Shown here piece after piece: positions 1 to 10,859 of a DNA stretch of 64,000 nucleotides; position 1 is the first letter of the stretch, and every line of letters begins with the position of its first letter. The DNA is from Unio delphinus. Its lineage: Eukaryota > Mollusca > Bivalvia > Unionida > Unionidae. The position numbers were made by a program, and so were the translations under genes. The stretch is from assembly GCA_029339505.1 (NCBI GenBank), contig JAQISU010000346.1:516501-580500 (forward strand). Direction: 5' to 3'. The notes under the pieces were generated by a model. It was not told the origin of the DNA. It saw only the letters and a list, made by a program, of their open reading frames with translations, and searched no databases.

Positions 1-186
1 TTTCGGATCATTTTCAACTGAGTTTTGCACATTTGTTTCATCAGATTTATCTGATGTATTTCTGTAAACAAATCTGTCTATGGCTGCTCTTTCTCTTTCA
101 TCTTGGGCTTTCTTAACCTTTCTTATTGCCCTTTTCTTACTGCCACTCTGGTACTTTCTGCCTATATCTCTCGGTCTTTTACTCAT
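1..186 (-). CDS. hAT-type transposase, N-terminal fragment (runs off window)
   Basis: Reading the minus strand from the ATG at 186 gives 62 codons without a stop to the window edge. The product is very basic at the start (MSKRPRDIGRKYQSGSKKRA) and then becomes charged and acidic. A short Met-Ser-Lys-Arg start followed by a Gly-Arg-Lys-Tyr-x-Ser-Gly motif and a lysine/arginine run is typical of the N-terminus of hAT transposases of the zinc-finger MYM1-like group, which lies before the TTF/BED-type zinc finger. The zinc finger, dimerisation and catalytic parts would lie beyond position 1. A hAT-like terminus is present at 1674 in matching orientation, which supports an element reading leftwards. 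Whether the full gene is intact cannot be seen. The + strand frame over the same bases (80-403) is hydrophobic shadow sequence. Confidence 0.55.
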   Translation of the reverse strand, partial: MSKRPRDIGRKYQSGSKKRAIRKVKKAQDERERAAIDRFVYRNTSDKSDETNVQNSVENDPK

Positions 187-1674
187 ATTTGAAGGTCAGG
201 AATCTCGTGTCTCTATAACAAAATACAGTGAACACATAATGACTAGTTATAAAGGGCTACAGAAGAATCTACTTGGCACAAAGCAGGGAGGATGCGTACC
301 CATACTCCATCGAAAGCCTAATAGATCCACTGTTGCCCAAATGAAAACCAGTCAAAATCAGCTTTACAACACCTCATATGTGCAAACCTGCCCAAAGAAG
401 TGACAATGAATGCCAGGATAAATTTTGATTATTGTCATCTTAGCTAAATCACTCCACTGTTATCTACATTTTTTCTGTGTGTGGTTTAATCTTAAGCAAT
501 TAATTAAATAACAATATAAATTCTTATGGTTCATATGCTGCTTGGAGCAATCCAAAGCCAACAAAATTGTGACATCATGAATTTTGTTAGACATCCGACA
601 TATTGGAGCAAATGTCATGAAGACACAATTCAACTCGGAAGGAAGACACTTCAAGCAGCACGAGTACTGGTCCACTCCTAATAAAAGATAGTTGATCGCA
701 CACTTCGCGTTCGACCTATGCAGTGATAAGCACCGGGATAGGCAAAAAATGTTTGTCCGGCAAAAATCTGGAAAACCACGCCATTTCAGGCCATGAACTT
801 ACTGTGATATTTTTCCACCTAAGCATTTATGCATTCTGCTTTAGTCCTCGCCTATCTATTTATTCTACGCGGCATTTAAAATGCTCGCATTTCGTCAATG
901 TTTAAGATATCAATACCAAATTTGCACTACAGGACAATGGTGCATAGGAGTATTTACATTATAAATCTCGTAATAATCAGACAATTTATGGACCCGCCAT
1001 GGCCAGAACCGTGCGTATTTCAGTCTGCCACCTGGATAGGAAAAACAGCACCATATTATTTCATGAGATTTACACAGAATACAGTTATTATACTTTTGGG
1101 GTGCAGAAAAAAAAATCAGCTGCACAGCTATAATACTTTTGATGCTAGAGCATTGTAAAGCGTGTGACCAAAGTAGCACTTTAGTGCTGCATTTTTCTTG
1201 TTATACTGACTTTTAACTTCAACTAGTGGCTTTCAAATGTTCAACAAATTATTGAAAGCAGAACCACATGATTGTGTATTGTAGGTCAATATAAGACAGT
1301 AATGGTAAAGTCTACTTTTAATTATATATAATAAAAAAAAAATTTCATTGTCACTGTCTATACTCACACAAATGGCATCACTCGCTTCACTAGGATTCTT
1401 GACAGTAGCCTGACAGACTTGCAGGTTTTAAATGTTAATATAACTGTATACCGTAGCTGGTACTTCTTCACTTGGCACTTGCTACAGTTATCATGTGGCC
1501 TGTACACTTAACACTGGCAATAGATTGTGTCCCTTGACCACGGTAGCATCACAATGCACTGAATTGTCTAGACTACTTGTGAACTGACCCCCCCCCCCAA
1601 TCAAGGTGCGGGGCCCCCCTAGGCGCGGGGCCCAATTGGGTGCAATTGGTCCAATTGGCCTAAAGCCGGCCCTG
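1..1674 (-). mobile_element. hAT-like DNA transposon, 5' part, truncated by window edge
   Basis: On the minus strand the sequence starting at 1674 reads CAGGGCCGGCTTTAGG, a typical hAT terminal motif, followed by a GC-rich subterminal block (1588-1674) with repeated CCAATTGG and GGGGCCCC palindromes. About 1.5 kb further in the same direction comes the transposase start at 186. I infer one element whose 5' end is at 1674 and whose body lies left of the window. The 187-1587 interval shows no other gene and would be 5' untranslated or intronic sequence. The second terminus and the 8-bp target duplication are outside the window, so the assignment is not closed. Confidence 0.45.
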
Positions 1675-1676
1675 GG

Positions 1677-1890
1677 TACATATGTATGTATCATACATGT
1701 ATCACATGATACATATGTATGTATGGTACATATGTATGTATCATACATGTATCACATGATGCATATGTATTTATGGTACATATGTATGTATCATGTGTAT
1801 CATGATACATTGTATGTATGGTACATATGTATGTATCGTATGTGTATCATATGATACATATGTATGTATGGTACATATGTATGTATTGCA
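1677..1890. repeat. 50-bp palindromic minisatellite, about 4 copies
   Basis: TACATATGTATGTATC and CACATGATACATATG blocks recur with starts near 1677, 1727, 1777, 1822 and 1872. Each unit is close to self-complementary, so it could form hairpins. It abuts the hAT terminus on one side and a TA microsatellite on the other. Confidence 0.85.
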
Positions 1891-1891
1891 T

Positions 1892-1898
<7 letters not shown>

Positions 1899-1972
<74 letters not shown>
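1899..1972. repeat. TA dinucleotide microsatellite
   Basis: About 36 uninterrupted TA units, flanked by GTGT and GTATGTATGTGTGT. Confidence 0.97.
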
Positions 1973-1980
<8 letters not shown>

Positions 1981-1989
1981 GTGTGTATT

Positions 1990-3165
1990 AAGAACTGGTT
2001 AATTATTTTATTATTATTACCAAAATAGTATGTACATAATGAGCACCAAACTGTGTACATTATCCTTCATTATATAATGCACTAGCAAAATGGACTCCTT
2101 TTCCAAACAATATTACTGTGATGGAAGAAGGACATTATTGAAATACATTCCAAGTTGCAGCATGTAGAAGTATACATGAGATACTGAGTATTTTTCACTA
2201 TGATCTGCTGTTGACTTTTGTAGATTCGTCAAACTCTTAAAATAAACTTTTAATATTTAGCTAGCAACTTTATCAAAATGTAAAGCTGCTGTAGATTCTC
2301 TTGTATTTTAGTTTATTCATTGTATGCTTTCAAAATTTGATTTTATGTGGGCACAAGTTGAAGAGTTACATAAATGCTGAATGTTGGCTATAGATTTTGC
2401 AGGGCAGGGGATCATTACACATGGGTTGACATGGTGTATAGAACCATAAAATGAAATAGCATGCCATAGATCACCTGCTATCTTGTGGAGTAACAAGGGA
2501 ATAATTTGGTTGATCTGCAGACTGCATGTCAATTAAAATTTAATCAGAGACACTCATGACTCGTGTCTAAGTTAGAAGCCTGAAAACCAAAAATTATTTA
2601 GTGGGAAAATATTGCAGATTCTAATTTACACACTGCATTATTTCTTAATATGCCTTACCATTATTGATCTGCCTGAGTACTTGATGACAAGTCTTATTTC
2701 ATTGACTTGATTGACATTTTTCAATAACGGGTCTGGTTTTGTCAGATCTGTTAATGGCATTTAGTGGCTTAACTAATTGCCAATTTCTTATAGTTCGGTC
2801 TTTTTGCTCTGCCGTTACATATTCTGATATTTAATTAGTTGTTCAATTCTTGAGTATATCAGCCCCGCCCCAACACACATAGAATTTCCAAGATCCATTT
2901 GTCCTCAGACTTTATAGGTAGAAGAATCTCTCTAATTGTTTCTCAGACCCAAAGGTGAAGGTCACATGAGCCAAAATAGTCTTTTAACTTCTGCATGATA
3001 AGTTAATTTTACTAGTTTCTTTCTTTTTTTATAAAGTGGATGCTTTTATTACATTACATTTGAGAATTGAGAGCGTGTTACTGAGTATGAATTGCTACAT
3101 CAAAGGTCAAGGTCACGCATGAAATTACAGAGTTGTGTTGATTTTGAATTAGTTAATAAATGTGG
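1990..3165. other. Non-coding single-copy stretch
   Basis: AT-rich sequence with stops in all frames. I see no exon with usable splice sites, no RNA gene and no mobile element. Confidence 0.6.
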
Positions 3166-4375
3166 TCATCAATTGATCTGTTCACTGTATTTCCTAAGTA
3201 GACAAAATTTAAAGCAACAAGAAGTCATTGTCTTCAGTTACACTATCATCAATTGATCTGTTCACTGTGTTTCCTAAGTAGACAAAATTTAGATCAACAA
3301 GAAGTCATTGTCTTCAGTTACACTATCATCAATTGATCTGTTCACTGTTTCCTAAGTAGACAAAATTTAGATCAACAAGAAGAAGTCATTGTCTTCAGTT
3401 ACACTATCATCAATTGATCTGTTCACTGTATTTCCTAAGTAGACAAAATTTAAAGCAACAAGAAGTCATTGTCTTCAGTTACACTATCATCAATTGATCT
3501 GTTCACTGTATTTCCTAAGTAGACAAAATTTAAAGCAACAAGAAGTCATTGTCTTCAGTTACACTATCATCAATTGATCTGTTCACTGTATTTCCTAAGT
3601 AGACAAAATTTAGATCAACAAGAAGAAGTCATTGTCTTCAGTTACACTATCATTAATTGATCTGTTCACTGTATTTCCTAAGTAGACAAAATTTAGATCA
3701 ACAAGAAGTCATTGTCTTCAGTTACACTATCATCAATTGATCTGTTACTGTATTTCCTAAGTAGATAAAATTTAAAGCAACAAGAAGTCATTGTCTTCAG
3801 TTACACTATCATCAAATGATCTGTTCACTGTATTTCCTAAGTAGACAAAATTAAAAGCAACAAGAAGTCATTGTCTTCAGTTACACTATCATCAATTGAT
3901 CTGTTCACTGTATTTCCTAAGTAGACAAAATTTAAAGCAACAAGAAGTCATTGTCTTCAGTTACACTATCATCAATTGATCTGTTCACTGTATTTCCTAA
4001 GTAGACAAAATTTAAAGCAACAAGAAGTCATTGTCTTCAGTTACACTATCATCAATTGATCTGTTCACTGTATTTCCTAAGTAGACAAAATTTAAAGCAA
4101 CAAGAAGTCATTGTCTTCAGTTACACTATCATCAATTGATCTGTTCACTGTATTTCCTAAGTAGACAAAATTTAAAGCAACAAGAAGTCATTGTCTTCAG
4201 TTACACTATCATCAATTGATCTGTTCACTGTATTTCCTAAGTAGACAAAATTTAGATCAACAAGAAGAAGTCATTGTCTTCAGTTACACTATCATTAATT
4301 GATCTGTTCACTGTATTTCCTAAGTAGACAAAATTTAGATCAACAAGAAGAAGTCATTGTCTTCAGTTACACTAT
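3166..4375. repeat. 80-bp minisatellite, about 15 copies
   Basis: Unit begins CATCAATTGATCTGTTCACT and ends CTTCAGTTACACTAT. Copies differ by a few variants: AAAGCAACAAG versus AGATCAACAAG, an added AAG triplet, and missing GTAT or C. The variants are shared among non-adjacent copies, suggesting block duplications. The unit is not a multiple of three and carries no conserved frame. Confidence 0.97.
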
Positions 4376-5032
4376 TTTCAGGATTATACTGAATTTTTAG
4401 TGTTTTGGAATATATTTTATAGTGATAAATTGAATAGTGTTATCATCATTTTTATATCTCTAGACTAACAATAAGCTAGCCAGCTTGTAATAGTGAGTTT
4501 GTTAAACATTGCAAGGATTCAAGCACTTCATTGTAGAAAATGGGACACATTTATGTTGATGTTATCTATACAGCCATAGTTTTGTCTGACATTTAAAACA
4601 AAACCCCAGAGTAATTTGACATTTACAAGGTGATTGGTTTCGATACGAGTCCAAGACCTGAGTGTGAACTAAGCTAAAGATTATGGGGAAAATACCAGAA
4701 ATAATGCCATCAGTTTACATGTACAGTTTTGTAGTCTAGGGCAAATCTTAGCTGTTTGTAAATTAAGTGGGAAAGTGAGCATCTTTGCCAAAGAACAATA
4801 ATATTTATTGTACAGATATAGTTCCTTATTTGTCATTCACATAATGGTTAACTTTAGCAAATGTAGACATATTGTGTAAAATATAATCAAGCTCTATTTA
4901 AATTGTAAAAATTAGCAACAAATTCCAAAAAGTAAAATATGTTTTAAAAAGACAAATAATTCTGATTTTGGTGGATTGATGATATTTGTAAAAGAACAAT
5001 TACAATTTCAGAATTAAATGCACCTTAAAATG
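4376..5032. other. Non-coding single-copy stretch
   Basis: AT-rich intron or flank sequence between two arrays; nothing recognised. Confidence 0.6.
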
Positions 5033-5706
5033 ACATGCTGGCAATAATAAAATTGGCATGATGGCAATACTTAAAATATCATGATGGCAATACTTAAAAT
5101 GGCATGTTGGCAATGCTTAAAATATGATGGCAATGCTTAAAATGGCTTGTTGGCAATACATAAAATGGCATGTTGGCAAAACTTAAAATGGCATGTTGGT
5201 AATATGTAAAATAGTATGTTGGCAATAAATAGAATGGCATGTTGACAATACTTAAAATATGATGGCAATGCTTAAAATGGCATGTTGGCAATATATAGAA
5301 TGGCATGTTGACAATACTTAAAATATGATGGCAATGCTTAAAATGGCATGTTGGCAATACATAGAATGGCATGTTGACAATACTTAAAATATGATGGCAA
5401 TGCTTAAAATGGCATGTTGGCAATATATAAAATGGCATGTTGGCAAAACTTAAAATGGCATGTTGGCAAAACTTAGAATGGCATGTTGGCAATACATAAA
5501 ATGGCATGTTGGCAATACTTAAAATGGCATGTTGGCAATATGTAAAGCAGCATGTTGGCAATATGTAAAATGGTATGTTGGCAATACTTAAAATGGCATG
5601 TTGGCAATACTTAGAATGGCATGTTGGCAATATGTAAAGTGGCATGTTGGCAATATTGTAAAGTGGCATGTTGGCAATGCTTTAAAATGGGATGTTGGCA
5701 ATACTT
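5033..5706. repeat. 23-bp minisatellite
   Basis: Unit CTTAAAATGGCATGTTGGCAATA and variants (TATGATGGCAATG, ATAGAATGG, GTTGACAATA), nearly 30 copies. A 191-codon minus-strand open frame (5669 to 5094) crosses it only because the unit lacks stops in any frame. Its apparent peptide cycles through 23 residues in three frames, as expected for a non-multiple-of-three repeat. Confidence 0.97.
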
Positions 5707-5997
5707 AGTATTAAAAGATTGATCCACATATCTTTGAAAAATTCTTATTGCAACAACAGTTTTATTCATGGCTTATAAAATACAGATATTTATTTTATTT
5801 TAAAAAAAAGGTCAACTTGTATATATAGATGGACTGCATATTTAAGGACATAAATTTGATTCTTGTTTCATAAATATTTCGCAAATATATGTAGAACCTA
5901 AGAATGATTTCCTCAACTCTTGTCTCGCACCCATAGAGTCGATAACATTTTTCTTCTTCTTTTGAATTTACATTTTGAGACTTCTCTAGATTCATCA

Positions 5998-6587
5998 TTA
6001 TAACAATATGCCACCTTACAATGAAACCACCTTACAATGAAACCACATTAAAATGAAGTACATGATACAGTACTTGGTACAACAATGACCACAGAAGTCA
6101 TCACATATAGCATCTTGTTGTGAGAGCACCTTATAATGAAGTGCACTATATAGTATTCATAACATGGCAGTTTTTAGCATATACCACCGTATATAGAAAC
6201 CACCTTATAACAATGTTCATGTGAGTGACTGAGTATACCACTGTATTGTGTGACCAAGACACAATGTTCCCTTATTATAAAACTATCCATGCAAGTCATA
6301 GAGTATATCAGCTTAAAATGAAAAACATATTGCAGTAATCCATCATTATATTGTTGTTATTATACTACCTTAAATTGAGACCACCTTAAAATTAAAATAT
6401 CTTGCAAACTATTCCCTCGTTAATAACACCCAATGAGAACTGAATACCACTTTATAGTCATACCACCTTTTAATGAAGTGTATTGTAACAATAGGGACCA
6501 GAGTAAATAGTCCGACCACCTTGCAATGAAGTATGTTATACAATACTCCTTATAACACTGTACATGGCAATAACTGTATGACCTTAT
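5998..6587. repeat. Degenerate repeats containing CACCTTATAATGAA
   Basis: Short blocks such as ACCACCTTACAATGAA, AAGTACATGATACAGTA and CATTATAA recur irregularly. They resemble parts of the cleaner 86-bp units at 7450-8115, so this looks like the old, diverged part of the same array. Confidence 0.6.
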
Positions 6588-7129
6588 AATGAATCTGCAT
6601 TATACTGAAGTGTGTGTGTGTGTGTGATTAGGATTTTTAACGTAACTTTAACAATTTAACCTTGTTGTGAATCGGCATTATACTGAAGTGTGTGTGTGTG
6701 TGATTAGGATTTTTAATGTAACTTTAACAATTTAACGTTATAGCGAATCTGCATTATACTGAAGTGTGTGTGATTAGGATTTTTAACGTAGCTTTAACAA
6801 TTTAACCTCATAGTGAATCTGCATTATACTGAAGTGTGTGTGATTAGAATTTTTAACATAGCTTTAACAATTTAACCTTACAGTGAATCTGCATTTTACT
6901 AATGTGTGTGTGTGTGTGTGATTAGGATTTTTAACATAGCTTTAACAATTTAACCTTACAGTGAATCTGCATTTTACTGATGTGTATGTGTGTGTGTGAT
7001 TAGGATTTTTAATGTAGCTTTAACAATTTAACCTTATAGTGAATCTGCATTATACTGAAGTGTGTGTGTGATTAGAATTTTTAATGTAGCTTTAACAATT
7101 TAACCTCATAGTGAATCTGCATTATACTG

Positions 7130-7177
<48 letters not shown>

Positions 7178-7236
7178 TTAAGATTTTTAATGTAGCTTTA
7201 ACAATTTAACCTTATAGTCAATCTGCGTTATACTGA
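6588..7236. repeat. 70-105 bp minisatellite with internal TG runs, derived from a SINE tail
   Basis: About eight units contain GAATCTGCATTATACTGAAG, a TG run of variable length and ATTAGGATTTTTAACGTAGC followed by TTTAACAATTT. The last block is the reverse complement of the 3' tail of the SINE family seen at 10610-10859 and 16569-16892. The TG run would be the complement of the CA-rich tail seen on the SINE at 32564. Unit length varies mainly with the TG run. Confidence 0.85.
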
Positions 7237-7449
7237 AGTGCAATGGATCACAGAATAATGAAGAACATGATACAGTACTACCTCATTATAATTATTTGCA
7301 TGGAAGATATTGAATACCACTTTGCAGTGAGACCACCATAAAATGAAGTTCATAAGATGGCACTAATTATAATGCTTTACATGTAGCTCAGAATGTAGTA
7401 TACACCTTATAGTGTTTACCTTATAATGAAGTAAATGATTCAATGTACC

Positions 7450-8115
7450 CTCATAATACTGCCATAGAAACCATAGAGTATACCTCCTTATATGGAGACT
7501 ACCTTATAATAAGGTAAATGAGTCAGTGAAACCTCATTATAATGCTGCCATAAAAACCGTAGAGTATACCTCCTTATATGGAGACTACCTTATTATAAGG
7601 TAAATGAGTCAGTGAAACCTCATTATAATGCTGCCATAGAAACCATAGAGTATACCTCCTTATATGGAGACTACCTTATAATAAGGTAAATGAGTCAGTG
7701 AAACCTCATTATAATACTGCCATAGAAACCATAGAGTATACCTCCTTATATGGAGACTACCTTATTATAAGGTAAATGAGTCAGTGAAACCTCATTATAA
7801 TGCTGCCATAAAAACCGTAGAGTATACCTCCTTATATGGAGACTACCTTATTATAAGGTAAATGAGTCAGTGAAACCTCATTATAATGCTGCCATAGAAA
7901 CCATAGAGTATACCTCCTTATATGGAGACTACCTTATTATAAGGTAAATGAGTCAGTGAAACCTCATTAGAATGCTGCCATAGAAACCATAGAGTATACC
8001 TTATTATATGGAGACTACCTTATAATAAGGTAAATGAGTCAGTGAAACCTCATTAGAATGCTACCATAGAGTATACATCCTTATATGGAGACTATCTTAT
8101 AATGAAGTACATGTG
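7450..8115. repeat. 86-bp minisatellite, about 8 copies
   Basis: GAGTATACCTCC recurs at 7476, 7562, 7648, 7734, 7820, 7906 and 7992 with strict 86-bp spacing. A shorter last copy lies near 8068. Confidence 0.95.
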
Positions 8116-9156
8116 TATTTTTTCACTTCATATAATGGTACTGATGACTGTACTCACTGTACTACAGGAACATTATTATTATGATGGGCTTTATAGTGGG
8201 GCAGGGAGGGAGGGCTGCAGCCGTAAGTACGGGGGAGGGCAGCAGTAAGTGCTAGTGTGTTCTGTACTGGTAGAGCTGAGAGTACAGTTTAAAGGAGGTG
8301 AATTGTCTAGTTATTATCTGACATCACATGATATCATCTTTATTGCCAAGAAAGAACAAGAAACATTGGTCCAATAATTGTATGCAAAATGTCAGAAGGT
8401 TGCAATGTGACTCATTCCATGCTCCCAACAGATTAATTTGCTCACACGATGGATTGATTCGGACTGAAACATTGAAGTTCAATATATTATGAATGTCACA
8501 TTTCCACCAATTAGACTTTGGGTCAATATTTCTGTATTGCTTTCATTTTACTTCATTAATCTCTGTTAAATACATTTGAGGCTGGTATTGAAGGACCTGT
8601 TATCGATATTGCTTATCTATTAGTTTGTTCTTCTAATGAGTTCAGATATCACAAGAATTGAACTCTATGGAATGCAGGCTTTCCAGTGGTAAAATCATTC
8701 CCTTTTATCAAGTTCCTGTTAGATCATTCAGTAAACTTGCTTGAACATCAATTTTGACATTGGTTTTTTGTCTTGCTGAACTTTGGGCCCCAGGTGTCTT
8801 ATTTTTGGCGCAGTCATAATGAGAGAGAAAACATCCAAGGTGGAGAGCATTCAGTGTAAGTAAAGAGAGTTAACTCTACTTGTATGCATATACATATAAT
8901 TGGGGCATGGACATCATCCTTGTGTTCTTAATTAAATCAGTTATTTTCGTGGATATAAATTTTTGTGGTTTAGGGGTAAATTACATTTTTTTCAGTACTC
9001 TTGATTCTTTGATTAGGGTCAGTACAAAAATTCATTGTTGCATCTGTAAAGATGTGGAAAGTAGCAACCATTGGATTCAGGGAAATTTGTAAGTTACAAA
9101 AATTTATTAAGATGAGATTTAATCTTGTGAAATGTACTAATTCATAATGTTATAAA
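8116..9156. other. Non-coding single-copy stretch
   Basis: No exon supported. A GTAAGT donor-like site near 8855 follows a short open frame, but its phase does not fit the first RIMBP exon and no acceptor pairs with it. Confidence 0.5.
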
Positions 9157-9410
9157 CACACAGTTTATTTATTATTTTTAATGTGGCATAATGGGGCCCT
9201 GGATCTGATGCACACAGTTATTATTTTCAATGCGGCATAATGGGGCCATGAGTCTAACGCACACAGTTATTATTTTCAATGCGGCATAATGGGTCCTTGG
9301 GTCTACTGCACACAGTTATTATTTTCAATGCGGCATAATGGGTCCCTGGGTCTACTGCACACAGTTATTATTTTCATTGCGGTATAATGGTGCCCTGGGT
9401 CTCATGCACA
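9157..9410. repeat. 49-bp minisatellite, 5 copies
   Basis: Unit begins CACACAGTTATTATTTTCAA and continues TGCGGCATAATGGG; it runs straight into the SINE copy at 9417. Confidence 0.92.
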
Positions 9411-9416
9411 GTTTTA

Positions 9417-9792
9417 CAGATCATTGGCATCTCACATCTGTCTGCATGCAGGCCCGGCCCTAGGGCAAGACAAAGAAGGCAGCCACCTTGGGCCTCATGC
9501 TTTAAGGAAATCAACCTCTGCAGTGCAGTTTGTTTGCTTGGGTCCTGCTCATCGCATGCTGCTTTGAGCCCTGAACATCCTAGTGTCTGGCCTGTCCGCA
9601 TGGGTTGAAGTCTCCTGACTATCCTACTGTCGTGCCTGTCTGCATGGTTTGAAGTCTCAACTTGGTTATATGAGAACGTCTATAGCTTCTTGTTGGTCAG
9701 TGATTCTTTTATAGGTTTTTCTAGTTTCTACCTCCATGGAATATGCTGGCCACGATATATAGCCTATCATGTGCTGAAAATATATGATTATA
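9417..9792 (+). mobile_element. SINE family 2 (tRNA-like), old copy interrupted by a hAT MITE
   Basis: ACAGATCATTGGCATCTCAC at the left and GGTTTGAAGTCTC through TATAGCCTATCATGTGCTGAA at the right match the better copy at 22239-22490. The 5' head is missing. A 190-bp insertion separates the two halves. Confidence 0.75.
9449..9638. mobile_element. hAT MITE, 190 bp, with 8-bp target duplication
   Basis: It begins CAGGCCCGGC and ends GTCGTGCCTG, imperfect inverted termini of hAT type. It is flanked by perfect 8-bp duplications TCTGCATG at 9441-9448 and 9639-9646. It lies inside a SINE. A 44-bp duplication covers the right end plus flank: CCTG followed by TCCGCATGGGTTGAAGTCTC at 9591-9614 is repeated 44 bp later. 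The original end may therefore have been at 9594. Confidence 0.75.
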
Positions 9793-10354
9793 CATCTCTA
9801 ACAGTACAAGGGTTTTAAAGACCCTAAACAATATGACATGTTTTACTTGTCATGAATAAATAACCATTCGCTGTTCATTCTCATGAACAACACATTTTTA
9901 ATGTGGAGAAAAATTAATTGGAGCTCGAAATTTCATTTGGTAGCAATCTTTAGACCAGACTCGAGTTTAATCTTTTTTAAAATCAGTTTGATTTTGTGAG
10001 TTTAACATTGTTTTTTGCAACTATCAAATATTTCTTGAAGTTATCAATCTTGATTAGCATCAGCAGCATGTAAAGAACACGAGATTGAAAAAAATATTGA
10101 CAAGTATGGTGCCCATTGTAAATAATTGGATAGTTTTGTTTTCCAATGATAATTGGGAATGATAAGGTAATAATACTCCCAACATTCATTAATAAAATTA
10201 GGTATACAATATAATTTTACATACTCGATTATTGCAATTTAATTTATACACTTTCATTTTAAGTCCATTTATAATGAAAAAATAGCATTCAATTTATGCT
10301 CATTTTTATGCCAATGTTGGCACCATGTGCTGTGTCTTGAACAGTTTACATACA
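9793..10354. other. Non-coding single-copy stretch
   Basis: AT-rich; nothing recognised apart from the 8-bp duplication TACATACA at 10347-10354 belonging to the next element. Confidence 0.55.
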
Positions 10355-10511
10355 CAGTCCCGGATTACCCATTAGGCAGAGTAGGCAACTGCCTATGGGC
10401 CCCGCGACTTTTATGGGCCCCATCAGGGGCCCCCATGAGACCGTGACTGTGGGTCTGGGGCCCCAAAAGTTTGACTGCCTATGGGCCTCCACGGTGCTTA
10501 ATCCGTCGCTG
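10355..10511. mobile_element. hAT MITE, 157 bp, with 8-bp target duplication
   Basis: Termini CAGTCCCGGATTA and TAATCCGTCGCTG form imperfect inverted repeats. The interior is GC-rich with repeated GGGCCCC blocks. Target duplications are TACATACA (10347-10354) and TACGTACA (10512-10519), one mismatch. It carries no coding capacity. Confidence 0.85.
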
Positions 10512-10609
10512 TACGTACATGCATCTAAATACTTTTGATTTAAGTTATAAACACAAGGAACACATTCTAAGGCATAAATCGAGCATTACCTTTACATTAT
10601 CACTATCAC

Positions 10610-10859
10610 GAGTCATACCAAAGACTTACAAAAATGTTACTAACAGCTGCCTCGCTTGACGCTCAGCATTAAGAGGTTAGTGTTAGGACTGGTCGGCCTG
10701 GTGTCATGATAATGTGACTGGGTGGGACATCATGCTTCATGTCTGCTGCATGATGCCCCAGTGCTAGACATCACTATAAACTGCCTCACTGCAGACATCG
10801 TAGCGATATGACTGAAAATTTTTTAAAGCTACGTTAAAAATCCTAATCAAACAAACAAA
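10610..10859 (+). mobile_element. SINE family 1, 5'-truncated copy
   Basis: It starts inside the element at GAGTCATACCAAAGACTTAC and lacks the tRNA-like head. It continues through TAAGAGGTTAGTGTTAGGAC and AATGTGACTGGGTGGGACAT to the tail TTAAAGCTACGTTAAAAATC and CAAACAAACAAAA. Confidence 0.93.

Noticed and set aside
80..403. Membrane-protein-like + frame
   Set aside because: It is the complement of the basic hAT transposase N-terminus; Lys codons read backwards give Phe/Leu.
3166..4375. CRISPR-like regular repeats
   Set aside because: Units are contiguous with no unique spacers, and the genome is eukaryotic. The same applies to every other array here.
5094..5669. 191-codon minus frame
   Set aside because: It reads through the 23-bp array; the peptide just cycles the unit in three frames.
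8830..8860. Short ATG exon before a GTAAGT donor
   Set aside because: It would end in phase 1, which does not fit exon a in phase 0, and no intervening exon was found.
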